From positions 58,887-122,886 of the forward strand of contig CAKQME010000007.1 of NCBI GenBank assembly GCA_934254815.1: a DNA stretch of 64,000 bases, given 5' to 3'. Shown here one piece after another: positions 32,964-41,800 of this stretch (position 1 is its first letter; the number at the start of each line of letters is the position of its first letter). Below the pieces are notes generated by a model that worked only from the letters and a program-made list of their open reading frames with translations, searched no databases and was not told the origin of the DNA. The stretch is from an uncultured Clostridia bacterium (lineage in GTDB: Bacteria > Bacillota > Clostridia > Christensenellales > Borkfalkiaceae). Made by a program: the position numbers and the translations under genes.

Positions 32964-32992
32964 ATTATATACTATTTTTTACTATAACGCAA
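32964..32992 (-). promoter_or_regulatory. Possible promoter of the GH78-GH1-GH106 operon
   Basis: On the minus strand a perfect TATAAT (32964-32969) is preceded after 17 bases by TTGCGT (32987-32992). The weak -35 may indicate need for an activator such as the nearby AraC protein. Confidence 0.4.
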
Positions 32993-33048
32993 TACCTTAT
33001 TTGTACCGATAATTACCCAAAAAAGACACAACACACTCATTTTATAAA

Positions 33049-33070
33049 AAGCCGCACTTATGTGCGACTT
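33049..33070 (-). terminator. Terminator after the DUF1016 remnant
   Basis: AAGCCGCAC (33049-33057) pairs with GTGCGACTT (33062-33070) across a 4-base loop; the one off-pair becomes G-U in the minus-strand RNA. The minus strand continues with TTTTTATAAA. Confidence 0.75.
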
Positions 33071-33096
33071 CTTATCTGTTTGTCAATAATTACCAA

Positions 33097-34147
33097 TTAT
33101 TTTAAATACATATTCAGTTCCTCTTCCGTCGGCAAATAATTCCTTATTTCATAGGAGGCAACCCCGATCGGAGCCGTCGTCGATTTAAGCGACCATTCAA
33201 CCGAATACCTATCTTTTCCTTTACAAAGCAACAATCCAATCGTGGGATTATCTGCGTCTTTTTTAAGAGTTTCGTCAACTGCGGTAATATAGAACTGTAA
33301 TTGTCCGATAAAATCCGGCTTAAAATCCACGTTTTTCAGTTCAACAACGACGTAACATCTAAGTTCCAAATGATAGAATAGCAAATCAACCAAATAATCG
33401 CTATTCGGCGTAGAAATTCTGTATTGATTTCCAACAAAAGAGAAGCCCTTTCCAAGTTCGAGCAACACGGTTTTAATCTGTTCGAGCATCGCCGTTTCTA
33501 TGTCTTTCTCCACGATTTTCTCTTTTAAACCGGCAAATTCAAAAATATAAGGGTCTTTAATGATATCTCTCGACAATTCGCTCTGCGGCGCGGGTAATCT
33601 ATTTTCAAAATTTGTCAATTTTTTGGAAACGTCAGCCTGCCTTTCATATAATTTCAACTCGATTTGATGTTCAAGAACTACTTTACCCCACCCGTTTTCG
33701 ACACATTTCTGTGCGTACCACATACGCACGTCAAAATCTTTAACTTTCTCAATTAAGATAAAATTATGAGTCCACGGCAATTTTGTATGTTTCATAAAAT
33801 TTTCTCATTCTTGCCAGGTTACGCGGGGAATATCCATCACTCTCCTGAAATTCAAGTTTTAAACTTTTCGAGAGTTCATTTACAAAATTGTTTCCATATT
33901 TAGAATTTTCGGCAATAATTTTACCAATCCTGAAATACATGGATAACAACTCCTTGTTTGCATCTGATAAAACTTTCCCTCTTGTTTGAAAGATATCAGT
34001 CTTGATTTGTTCAAATATCGAAATAATGTTTTTATCAAGAATCTCTTTGTTTTTTCCTTCCTTTTTAGATTCTCCCTCCCGACAATCGTTTTTTATAGTA
34101 TAGCATAGATACAGATCTTTTTCAATCGTTTTTAGATTTGATGCCAC
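33097..34147 (-). pseudogene. DUF1016/YhcG-type PDDEXK nuclease, frameshifted
   Basis: Members are single proteins of about 330-360 aa with an N-terminal DUF1016 helical domain and a C-terminal PDDEXK nuclease domain. Here the N-part (33764-34147; GYSPRNLARMRKFYETYK) and the C-part (33097-33795; LPWTHNFILIEKVKDF, then VDLLFYHLELRCYVVVELK with the D...E-x-K catalytic set) lie in different frames that overlap by 32 bases. The short linker normally found between them is missing, so a small deletion with frameshift is likely. The N-part also has no good start or ribosome site. A translationally coupled split gene is possible but less likely. It neighbours other mobile-element debris. Confidence 0.8.
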
Positions 34148-34187
34148 AATTCAATTTGATTTTCAGTGAAAAAATTGCTTCGGTTTC

Positions 34188-34409
34188 TCAACTTTTTAAA
34201 TATTGTTCCCCATAAATCATTCCTTCATCGGTATAGACTTCTAAAAGCTCGTATTGCGGATGTTCTTTCACAAACTGATTGTAATACCGTATCTGTGCTA
34301 AAAAGGAATGTATCTGCTCTTCCGACTTTGTCGACACGCGGGCTTACGCGGCTAATCGTATTTTTTTATTCGATTTCGGCTTTACGGGCGTTATATCTGT
34401 TATCTGCAT
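34188..34409 (-). pseudogene. Serine recombinase N-terminal fragment with in-frame TAA
   Basis: Large serine recombinases begin with a Tyr followed by the catalytic-Ser motif RVST. Here, from ATG 34409 after a strong AAAGGAGG, the frame reads KKIRLAA-stop-ARVSTKSEEQIHSFLAQ, then YNQFVKEHPQYELLEVYTDEG. The TAA at 34344-34346 sits exactly where a conserved Tyr is expected, so one base change (TAT or TAC to TAA) explains it. The frame ends at 34188; the remaining 400 or so residues of a recombinase are missing. It is a remnant of an integrated mobile element. Confidence 0.85.
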
Positions 34410-34508
34410 TTTATAACCTCCTTTTTCTTTTTGTAGCACAAACTATACCACAAGAGTTCGAACCAGTCCAGCACTTTTGCGCCAAAACCCAAAAGATATT
34501 TTTTATTT

Positions 34509-34670
34509 TTATCCGTCTACGACAATCCTTTCGCATCCGTAATGTTCGGCGGAAAGTTTTAAGATTTTTCCGTACTCCGTTTCCGTTAAAAGTTTTGCTC
34601 TTAATAGCAGTCGGAGCATATTCACGCTGTAATAAAACGCCGCGTTTTTCTTATCCTGTTCTGCCGTCAT
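34509..34670 (-). CDS. 53-aa protein of recombinase operons
   Basis: ATG 34670 begins MTAEQDKKNAAFYYSVNM and the frame runs 53 codons to TAA 34509. The sequence LLRAKLLTETEYGKILKLSAEHYG resembles the SHOCT-like helical pairs often encoded just upstream of serine recombinases in Clostridia elements. It overlaps the end of the MazF-like gene by 20 bases and precedes the recombinase fragment by about 100 bases. There is no Shine-Dalgarno of its own beyond AAAGAT, so coupling with mazF is likely. Function is unknown. Confidence 0.6.
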   Translation of the reverse strand: MTAEQDKKNAAFYYSVNMLRLLLRAKLLTETEYGKILKLSAEHYGCERIVVDG

Positions 34671-35031
34671 CTTTAGTTTCTCCCGCATTGCCTTTTATGC
34701 CTACGCTTATAGAAATTGCTTTATTTACCCTGTCCATAGTACGATTATCCAACTTCCCGACGTATTCTTTCAATCGACTTTTATCTACCGTGCGTATCTG
34801 TTCCAACAGTACCACGGAATCTTTTTCAAATACCTCTTCGCCTATCTCTATATGCGTAGGCAGTTTGGCTTTATTTCGCCTACTCGTTATCGCCGCCACA
34901 ATTGTTGTAGGACTATATTTATTCCCCGTATCGTTTTGTATCACGAGTACGGGTCGAATGCCGCCCTGCTCGCTGCCGATTACCGGATTCAAATCCGCAT
35001 AATAGATTTCGTTTCTTTTTATATCTTTCAT
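34651..35031 (-). CDS. MazF/PemK-type endoribonuclease toxin
   Basis: A 126-aa protein of the type II toxin family that cleaves mRNA at short sequences. Signature elements: MKDIKRNEIYYADLNPVIGSEQGGIRPVLVIQND (the loop with the catalytic Arg), TTIVAAITSR, and VLLEQIRTVDKSRL with the conserved Thr. ATG 35031 is chosen because AAGGAAG precedes it; a longer ORF start at 35079 lacks a site. No MazE-like antitoxin is visible upstream; the frame upstream is the tail of a surface-protein pseudogene. It is the only intact gene in this decayed element, apart from the small ORF that overlaps its end. Confidence 0.9.
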   Translation of the reverse strand: MKDIKRNEIYYADLNPVIGSEQGGIRPVLVIQNDTGNKYSPTTIVAAITSRRNKAKLPTHIEIGEEVFEKDSVVLLEQIRTVDKSRLKEYVGKLDNRTMDRVNKAISISVGIKGNAGETKDDGRTG

Positions 35032-35097
35032 ATCGTTTCTTCCTTTTATGTGAACGACGGACTCGTCCGTATAGAACAAGCCCGTCTTTTTGTTAAA

Positions 35098-36748
35098 TCA
35101 ATAATAATGCGTTCCCGTCATCGTGATATCCGCGTACAACACGATATCGCCTACCGTTCCTGCAGGAAATTCACCCGTAAACGGCTGAGTTAAATTCCAG
35201 TCGAGATACCAACCGCTGAATCTATACGTTGCAGGAGGATTTCCGCTACCCGTATGGTAAATACCGCCGCAGCCGTAATCTCTTTTAAGCGTGCTTATGG
35301 TTACTTTTTCTCCGTATCTATGCCGGACAAGAATAATACAAACCTTGCAAAAACGCCGCTATTTATGCGCTTTTTTGCAAATTCTCGGATGGTGTACATA
35401 CAGTACTACCGTCCTCGCCTTTGCAACAAATCATCAAAAATATCGGCGTTTTTGTTGCAAGCAAGTCTAACGTTGTGTTTTTAGGCTAAGGCAAGGCGCG
35501 TGAGCGCGTTAATACTGTACGTATAACGCGTGAGCGCAACGCAGCATTAGTCAAAAACACAGCGTCAGACCACGGTTCGTATTACTCTTGTCCGGCATAA
35601 CTCGTAGGATATACGCCGTCCGCAAGGCGACTGTTGCCGTGTTCCGAGCCGACCTCGAATAAACCGAGTTTAGACGTAGATTTCCCGCATAAATAAGTGA
35701 TCGTATACGTTTTGTCTTTATCCCCGAATTCAAAGCTCGAGCGATCCATCGCAAGGCTTTCTACGATACCCTGCTTCTTCACAAGCGAAGTATCGGTATC
35801 GAACGTGTATTTAACAAGCGTATTGCCGTCCGCATCGTTTAACGTTACGATCGTAGAAGAATAGTAATTCGAATTGATTGCCGCAATAATTTTGTTATGG
35901 TTTTCAATCGACAACCCGTTCACCGCGTTTTTATTCAGATACCCCGCCACCTTAAAGCCGTTTTCCGTTGCCGTGGCAATCGGTTCTGCCGCCGCGTTTT
36001 CCTTTACTTTATTCATCGCCGAAGAAAGCGCGGATTTATACGAGAGAGTCATCGCAGTAGGCTTCGCAATTTCGCTATCGCTTAACGCCACCGTATAAAC
36101 GTCCGACTTGCTATACGAATACCCGAAATTGATTTCGTTATCGCTTTCCACGTCGGCGACCAACTTACCCGACTTTCTCGAAACGTTTACCGTAGGACTT
36201 TTCCCCGCTTGCGCTACGGACAAATCATAAGACAGCAACTGCTGTTTGTAATCGAGCAGGCACGATGCCGTAGCGTTCGGGTTCTCTCTTGCCGTTACGG
36301 TGATTTTAATTTGTTCGCCAAAGGCTTTCAGACAAGTAACCGTCGCCGTTTTCGCGCCGTCTACGGTAGGCGTTACGGTAACGTAATCGGTTACGGTTTT
36401 ACCGCTCGCCCATTCGGAATCCGCATTGACAAAATCTACCGCCCAGTCCAAAGGTTTTGCCGCTGCCGTCGTGGGCGTTACCGTTACCGCAAGATTAACG
36501 ATAAACGTTTTGGGCGCACTTGCCGCAAGCGGCGCGGGCGTAAACAACATTCTTGCCGGCAACGGGTGGTATTCTCCGTCCATAAGGTTGTTGCCGTTCT
36601 CGTCCGTAACCGTATCTTTGACTTCCGCCACGTTATCCGGCGTAATTGACGGTTTCGTTTTAATCGTTAAAAAGAATCCGCCAAGCCCTAACGCAATTAC
36701 CATAACAAACGATAATGCCCAGATTGTGATTTTTTTTGCTTTACTCAT
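35098..36748 (-). pseudogene. InlB-type surface protein, interrupted by a MITE-like insertion
   Basis: The N-terminal part (388 codons, stop at 35582) begins with an N-terminal membrane helix (IWALSFVMVIALGLGGFFL), then a linker with DGEYHPLPARMLF and Ig-like segments. The C-terminal part (to TGA 35098) reads YGEKVTISTLKRDY, YRFSGWYLDW and VLYADITMTG, an InlB repeat. Between them lies a 277-bp element. Removing exactly 277 bases joins PTSY to RYGEKV in frame, a natural InlB junction. With the element present the product ends in AGQE, encoded by the element. AAAAGGAG precedes ATG. Intact length would be about 458 aa. Confidence 0.85.
35321..35597. mobile_element. 277-bp MITE-like element with 24-bp inverted repeats, flanked by TA
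   Basis: The left end TGCCGGACAAGAATAATACA (from 35321) is mirrored by the right end, which on the opposite strand reads TGCCGGACAAGAGTAATACG (from 35597). Over 24 bases only two differ. TA flanks both ends, as for Tc1/mariner (IS630)-type elements. There is no ORF, so it must be mobilised in trans. Inside are further inverted and GC-rich motifs (AAGGCGCG-TGAGCGCG) resembling those in the tandem repeat at 639-915. It interrupts a surface-protein gene. Confidence 0.85.
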
Positions 36749-36762
36749 TTTTTCTTCTCCTT

Positions 36763-36915
36763 TTATAGTTTTAAGTAGTCCTTTCGTTGCCCGCTATATC
36801 GCAAACGAGCAACGAAAATTTTTGCTTTTTTTGTATCAATCGTTTTGCGCTTGTATTTGCTTTGCTTCCCCAAGCGCGGGGTACGTCGTCTTTCGGTTAT
36901 GCCTTTAACCCTCAT
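36763..36915 (-). CDS. Possible 50-aa very basic protein
   Basis: ATG 36915 follows a strong GGGGAGGTGG, and the frame runs 50 codons to TAA, ending 15 bases before the surface-protein start. About one third of the residues are Lys or Arg (ERRRTPRLGKQSKYKRK). There is no hydrophobic segment. The ribosome site and the operon-like spacing argue for translation; the composition and lack of recognised relatives argue against. It could instead be part of a leader. The remaining bases 36916-37178 show no other gene. Confidence 0.35.
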   Translation of the reverse strand: MRVKGITERRRTPRLGKQSKYKRKTIDTKKAKIFVARLRYSGQRKDYLKL

Positions 36916-37178
36916 AGGAATTCCACCTCCCCACAGTTCTCGTCGGGACGCCCTCTTTGGTTGCGACGGCTCACGAAATTTCTTCCGTTTCAACGCTCGA
37001 CCTGAGACTGGACGTAAGTATCTTTAAGTTCTCCGCTTGTTTTCGCCGCCGATTCGGTTGCGCCGAATCGTTCGAATTTTTCTTTCTCGTTTCTTTGGCT
37101 TACCCGCGTTTCGCGCGGACGGCAGAGAGAATGTAAAAGACGCGTAATTTATTCAACTGTTTTTTGAGAAACAAAAAT

Positions 37179-37215
37179 AAGCCTCTCACTATTCATGCCG
37201 AAAAGTGAGAGGCTT
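37179..37215 (-). terminator. Terminator after the sigma-factor remnant
   Basis: AAGCCTCTCACT (37179-37190) pairs perfectly with AGTGAGAGGCTT (37204-37215), loop 13 bases. The minus strand continues with TTATTTTTGTTTC. It lies just past the original end (37223) of the broken sigma-factor gene. Confidence 0.7.
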
Positions 37216-37222
37216 GCACACC

Positions 37223-37774
37223 TTACCTATCTAAAAATTTTTTTAATTTTTCTAATATGCGAAGTTTTCGCTTATGCACGGCGTTGTGATAAACGCCTTT
37301 TTGCTTTGCGTATTAGCGTTCCGTAAGGTTTTGAATATAGATTGCCGTTATAAGTTCCCGTTCGTCGGGCGAAAGCAGAAGAAACGCTTTTTTTAGTTCC
37401 GCCACAGTCATTTTGTTTATAACCGCAGCTTCCACGTCCGTCTTTGTATCCGCGAAAACTTCCACGCCGAGCGTTTCGTCCGTGTCCAAAGCGTCGTAGG
37501 AGACGTCGCCGTTTAACAAAGAACGCTCGTCTATGTACTTTTGTCGTCGTTTGTCCTTGTAATACGCTTTATACGTTTCTTCCGTTACTTCCATCAGCAT
37601 TCCGTATAAAGGCAAATAGAATTTTTCTGCATAAGACTTGTCCGAGCGTTCGAGTTTTTGAAGTTCGTTATAAGTTATCTCCTTGTAGTTGCCGTTTTCT
37701 AAAATAAATACTTTTTTAGGTGCGTATTTCACCGTTTTATCCTCCTGAATTTGAAATTTGTTTTTAAGGTTCAA
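37223..37774 (-). pseudogene. ECF/phage-like sigma-70 factor with HTH cut off by in-frame TAA
   Basis: The type is common in integrative elements: a short region-2-like N-part (LYGMLMEVTEETYKAYYKDKRRQKY), an acidic linker, then region 4. The frame reaches LSPDERELITAIYIQNLTER, then a TAA, and continues in the same frame with YAKQKGVYHNAVHKRKLRIL to a natural stop at 37223. That second part is the expected recognition helix of region 4, and the TAA stands where Glu is usual (TERE). One substitution therefore removes the DNA-binding helix. AGGAGG precedes the start. The 153-aa truncated product could not bind a -35 box. Confidence 0.85.
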
Positions 37775-38164
37775 ATCTCAAATTCGGAGGACTTCTTATG
37801 CCGTTTCCGCCCTTATTTAAATGAAAACATACAAAAATGCGCCTATCCCGCAAAATTTCAATCTGCAAAATAGACGCATTCGTTTTTTCATATTCATAAT
37901 TTAGTGTGTTTTCCCCGCCGTACTTACTTGTTTCTTTTCCCCTTGTTACCCTGTGTTTCTATCATGTTCATCGCTTAAAACAAGCGACGGTGCGCAGAAA
38001 AAATTCCAACGCATAAAAAAATCCCCTCCTTCCAAAAAACTCGGAAAGAGAGAATTTTACATAACCGTACAGTCCCGTACTTACCTAGTTTTTTTATTAC
38101 GGGACTACATGTGTTCTGCTATTCACATCTTTTTATGAAACTACCATTCATTAAATGCTGACTT
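37775..38164. other. Gene-free stretch with inverted repeats
   Basis: AT-rich, without a supported gene. The clearest structure is AGTCCCGTA (38071-38079) with TACGGGACT (38098-38106) and an 18-base loop; neither strand has a T-run after it, so it is not a clear terminator. A second pair, AATGCGCCTAT and ATAGACGCATT (about 37846-37881), has one mismatch. It separates the mobile-element debris from the long glycan operon. Confidence 0.5.
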
Positions 38165-38875
38165 TCAGTCAAGCCTTACAGTAAACTTATAAGTTGAAAA
38201 CTTCCTTATTCGTACCATTATATTTGACCTTCCGGAAATATATTTACAAAACTCCTCAAATTTTTCCCAAGAAATACGATTTGCGTCCATTTCGTAGCTA
38301 TGTCCCCAAACGTACAACAACTTGTTTCCGCTATCGGGCAAATTTAAAAATTTATTCGCCATATCGAAAAGCCTGTTTTCGTCAACGTAATACACCGTAG
38401 GGTTAAACTTGATTAAATCTGACTGCACACCGAAATCATCGGTCTGAATAACCGTTCTCGCATACTTGATTTTGGTCTGTTCTTTTATTATTTTAGCCAC
38501 TCGCTCGTCAATCGCTCCGTTAGGGTACGCCATACCGACGACTTCATACCCGCAAAGATCGGATAAAACGCGTCTGTCCGTTTCATCTTGATAAGCGACT
38601 GTTTTATCGTCGACTTCAGTCAAAGACGGGTGTGTTAAAGAATGTGCCGCGATTTCGTGTCCCGCATAAACACTTTTTATATCGTATGCGTCTATTTTAC
38701 TGTGCGACACCTTAACTCCGTAGCAAACCAAATCGCCTTTTAATCCGAGCAAAGCGGAATTAAGATTGAAAGTTGCTTTAAGGTTATATTTATTTAAAAT
38801 TTCTACCAGTCTTTTATCCTGAGTTACGCCGTCGTCAAAACTGAAAGTTACAGCTTTGCATTGATTATTCCACAT
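38165..38875 (-). CDS. Polysaccharide deacetylase family protein (NodB-like)
   Basis: A 236-aa metal-dependent deacetylase of the CE4 type. TFSFDDG at residues 10-16 supplies the catalytic Asp and metal Asp; HSLTHP at 78-83 supplies the two metal His (H78, H82); GMAYPNGAID matches motif 3; LLYVWGHSYEMD near the end is motif 5 with the general-acid His. No signal peptide, so it may act on intracellular oligosaccharides or be a divergent amidase. It is the last gene of the operon, directly after the GH38 mannosidase. Confidence 0.85.
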   Translation of the reverse strand: MWNNQCKAVTFSFDDGVTQDKRLVEILNKYNLKATFNLNSALLGLKGDLVCYGVKVSHSKIDAYDIKSVYAGHEIAAHSLTHPSLTEVDDKTVAYQDETDRRVLSDLCGYEVVGMAYPNGAIDERVAKIIKEQTKIKYARTVIQTDDFGVQSDLIKFNPTVYYVDENRLFDMANKFLNLPDSGNKLLYVWGHSYEMDANRISWEKFEEFCKYISGRSNIMVRIRKFSTYKFTVRLD

Positions 38876-38888
38876 CCTTTTACCTCTG

Positions 38889-41800
38889 TCAAAAAATAAT
38901 TTTCAGCGTGATGATTTCAAACGGTTTAACTTCCAAAGACACTTGATTGTTACTTACGGACAAGTTTCGGTCGTCGTTTTCAAGCAAATCGCAAAGACTA
39001 GCGCATTTAATATTCTCGTTAAAATTAAGCGTGATTTTATGCCTTATATTATTAGTTTCGTATAGCCTGACGATATATCCGTTGCCGTTTTCCGCCCGTT
39101 TCACCGCGCCGATATTGATTTTTTCATCGGAACAAGCAACAAACGAAACAGCCTTGAAATCGCCGCTTGCTTTTCCGAACGTTTGCAGCGGATTATTCAG
39201 CATAAATGCCTGCCTTTCCGCCTCGCCGTTTCTCGCCGCGCCTTCGTGCGCGAATAACGAGTAGGTAAAGTTATGTTTTCCCATATCGCTGTCGGGATTC
39301 GGATACGTTGCGCCGCGCAGCAAACTCAAACCTATAACGTTGTTAATCACGCTATATCCGTACTTACAATCGTTTAAAATCGCCACGCCGTAATCGCTTT
39401 CGGATATATCGGCGTATTTATGCCCGCAACTTTCGAATTTCGCCCTATCCCAACTCGTATTCTGGTGCGTGGGGCGCGTGATATTGCCGAATTGTACGTC
39501 GAACGTAGCGAAATCGGCGTTTAAATCAAGCGGGAACAACGCTTTTAAAAGCGAGTGTTTCGTATGCCAATAGACTTCCGTTTCAAAATCTATTCTGCCG
39601 ATATTTTCATACAATCGCACAATCTGCGTTATCGTGGAATCGCCGTATTTTTTTACGATTTTTAAACCGCCCGTCGCGCCGTCCGAAAACGTTTCGGACG
39701 AAACGACCTCGTTCACGCAATAACTTTTTTCGATATAATAATCGCGAAGTTCCCATCCGTCGTAATCGAGCGGCAAATCTTCGTATACGCGAAGTTCGTT
39801 GGCTTTCTCGCCTTCTTTGATAATTTGTCTGCCGTGCTTTTTATCGAATAACGAAATGATGTTATATTCTTTATCGAAGATAATTTCATAAAAATCGTTT
39901 TCGAGTTTTTGTTTCGCCGTTTTTATACTGCCGTTTAACGGTTGTAAATCCACCGCGCTTATGCCTTTCGCCGCCGCGCCTTTTATGTACCGTTTTCCGT
40001 TTTCGGTGTCGATAATTCCGTCCGCCGCAAAACTATTCGGATTGAATATGACGTATTTTTCGCCGTCCGCGTTATATTGTTTGCTCAATTCGGCTTTGCA
40101 GACGTTTTCGAGTTTTTCTATTTTCGAAAAAACGTATGCGTAATCTCTGTCGCTGTCTTCATAAATATTTTTTATGCCCGAGCCGGGTACGACGTCGTGA
40201 AACTGATTGTTTAAAATAATCTTCCACAACTCGTCGATTTCTTCTTTCGGGTATGTAAGTTTATCGCCGCAAAGCGAATACAGAAGTTCGAGATTTTGCA
40301 TGGCAAATTCCGCTTTGCGATTGTTGCGTTTATTGTGTGCCTGTGTGGTGAGTGTGCCGCGGTGGTATTCGAAATAGAGTTCGCCAACCCATTTTTGTAT
40401 TCTGCCGCTTTCCTTCGCCCGTTTTTCTATCCTTTCAAGCGCATCTTTTGCAAACGAAAATCTCGTTTTCGGGCAACCGGGAATGCCGTATTCCATTCTG
40501 CGGATATTTTCGATATCCTCTTTCGTCGAGCCGCCGCCCCCGTCGCCGTAACCGTAAGTGATAATCGCCTCGTCGGAGAGTTCTTTGTTTCTGTATGCGT
40601 TCCACGTTCCCGCCACCTGCGAGGCGTTGCCTTTGGCGTTGTACGTAGCGTACCTGTTATACGAGCGATCGGTTTTCATATCCTGCGCAGTTAAAAAGTA
40701 AGTAAAAATTTCGCTGCCGTCAAGCCCGCGCCACATAAACGTATCGTTCGGCATCGTATTGGTATCGTTCCAACTGATTTTACTTGTAACAAAATATTTT
40801 ACGCCCGTTTTTTTAAGAATTTGCGGCAACGCGACGGAATAACCGAATACGTCGGGGAGCCATAAAATTTCGCTTTCCACGCCGAATTCTTCTTTGAAAA
40901 ACTTCTTTCCGTATAAAATTTGCCGCACCAAACTCTCGCCCGAAGTGAGATTGCAATCGGCCTCCACCCACATTGCGCCCTCGGCTTCCCATTGTCCCGC
41001 TTTTACGCGTTCTTTGATTTTTTCGTAAACTTCGGGGGCTTGCGTTTTGCACGCCTCGTATAAAAACGGCTGAGAAGAAGTAAATTTATAATCGGGATAC
41101 TCCTCCATCAACGCTAACGCCGTGGAAAACGAACGCTGCGCTTTTTCTACCGTCTGACGCATCGTCCAAAGCCACGCCACGTCGATATGCGTATGCCCGA
41201 TACAGTCTACGAAATAATTGTTATCCGCCTTATTGCCGCAGTATTTTTTATAAAATTCGTTTTCGATATACTCGTTTGCCGCGTTTACGGAAAGCCGGAA
41301 TTCCCGCGAGCCGACGCTGCGCCAATCGAGCAGATTGACGGTATTATTCAGATACAAAAGTATATTTTTATAATCGCCGACGTTATCGGGGGTAAAAGAC
41401 AATACTTCAAACGGTACGGAAAGGTTATACGCCAGCCTTTCCGCCGCTTTATTCACCGCGAGAAGATTTACGAACAAATTGATCTTCTTATCAAAATACA
41501 TACCCGTATAGGCATAAATATGTATTTTATACGTCTTTTTCTCGCTTAAAACAACGTATTTGTGATTGCCGTCTATTCCCTGTTGCAACTTCCCGTCTAC
41601 GTACACGAGAAACTGCGGGTACGATTTTTCCCAATCGTCGATAAGGCGAGTATCGAGTTCGAAACGTACTTCGCCTTTTTCTATCTCGTCGCCTACCGTA
41701 ACTTCGGTGTAAAACCAATAATGCGAGTCAACCTTGCCGCCCCAAAAATCGCCGTTTTTAAACGGCGCACCGCTATCTTTCACGTTCGGCAATACGTTAT

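Noticed and set aside
34166..35002. 278-codon plus-strand frame
   Set aside because: It lies opposite the MazF-like gene, the 53-aa ORF and the recombinase fragment, has no ribosome site and shows a composition typical of an antisense shadow.
10505..37774. Stop-codon reassignment as an explanation for the in-frame TAG and TAA codons
   Set aside because: Both TAA and TAG are used as ordinary stops here (for example TAG ends the GH1 gene at 29948), and interrupted genes are confined to accessory zones.
38071..38106. Terminator for the deacetylase gene
   Set aside because: A 9-bp stem exists, but the loop is 18 bases and no T-run follows on either strand.
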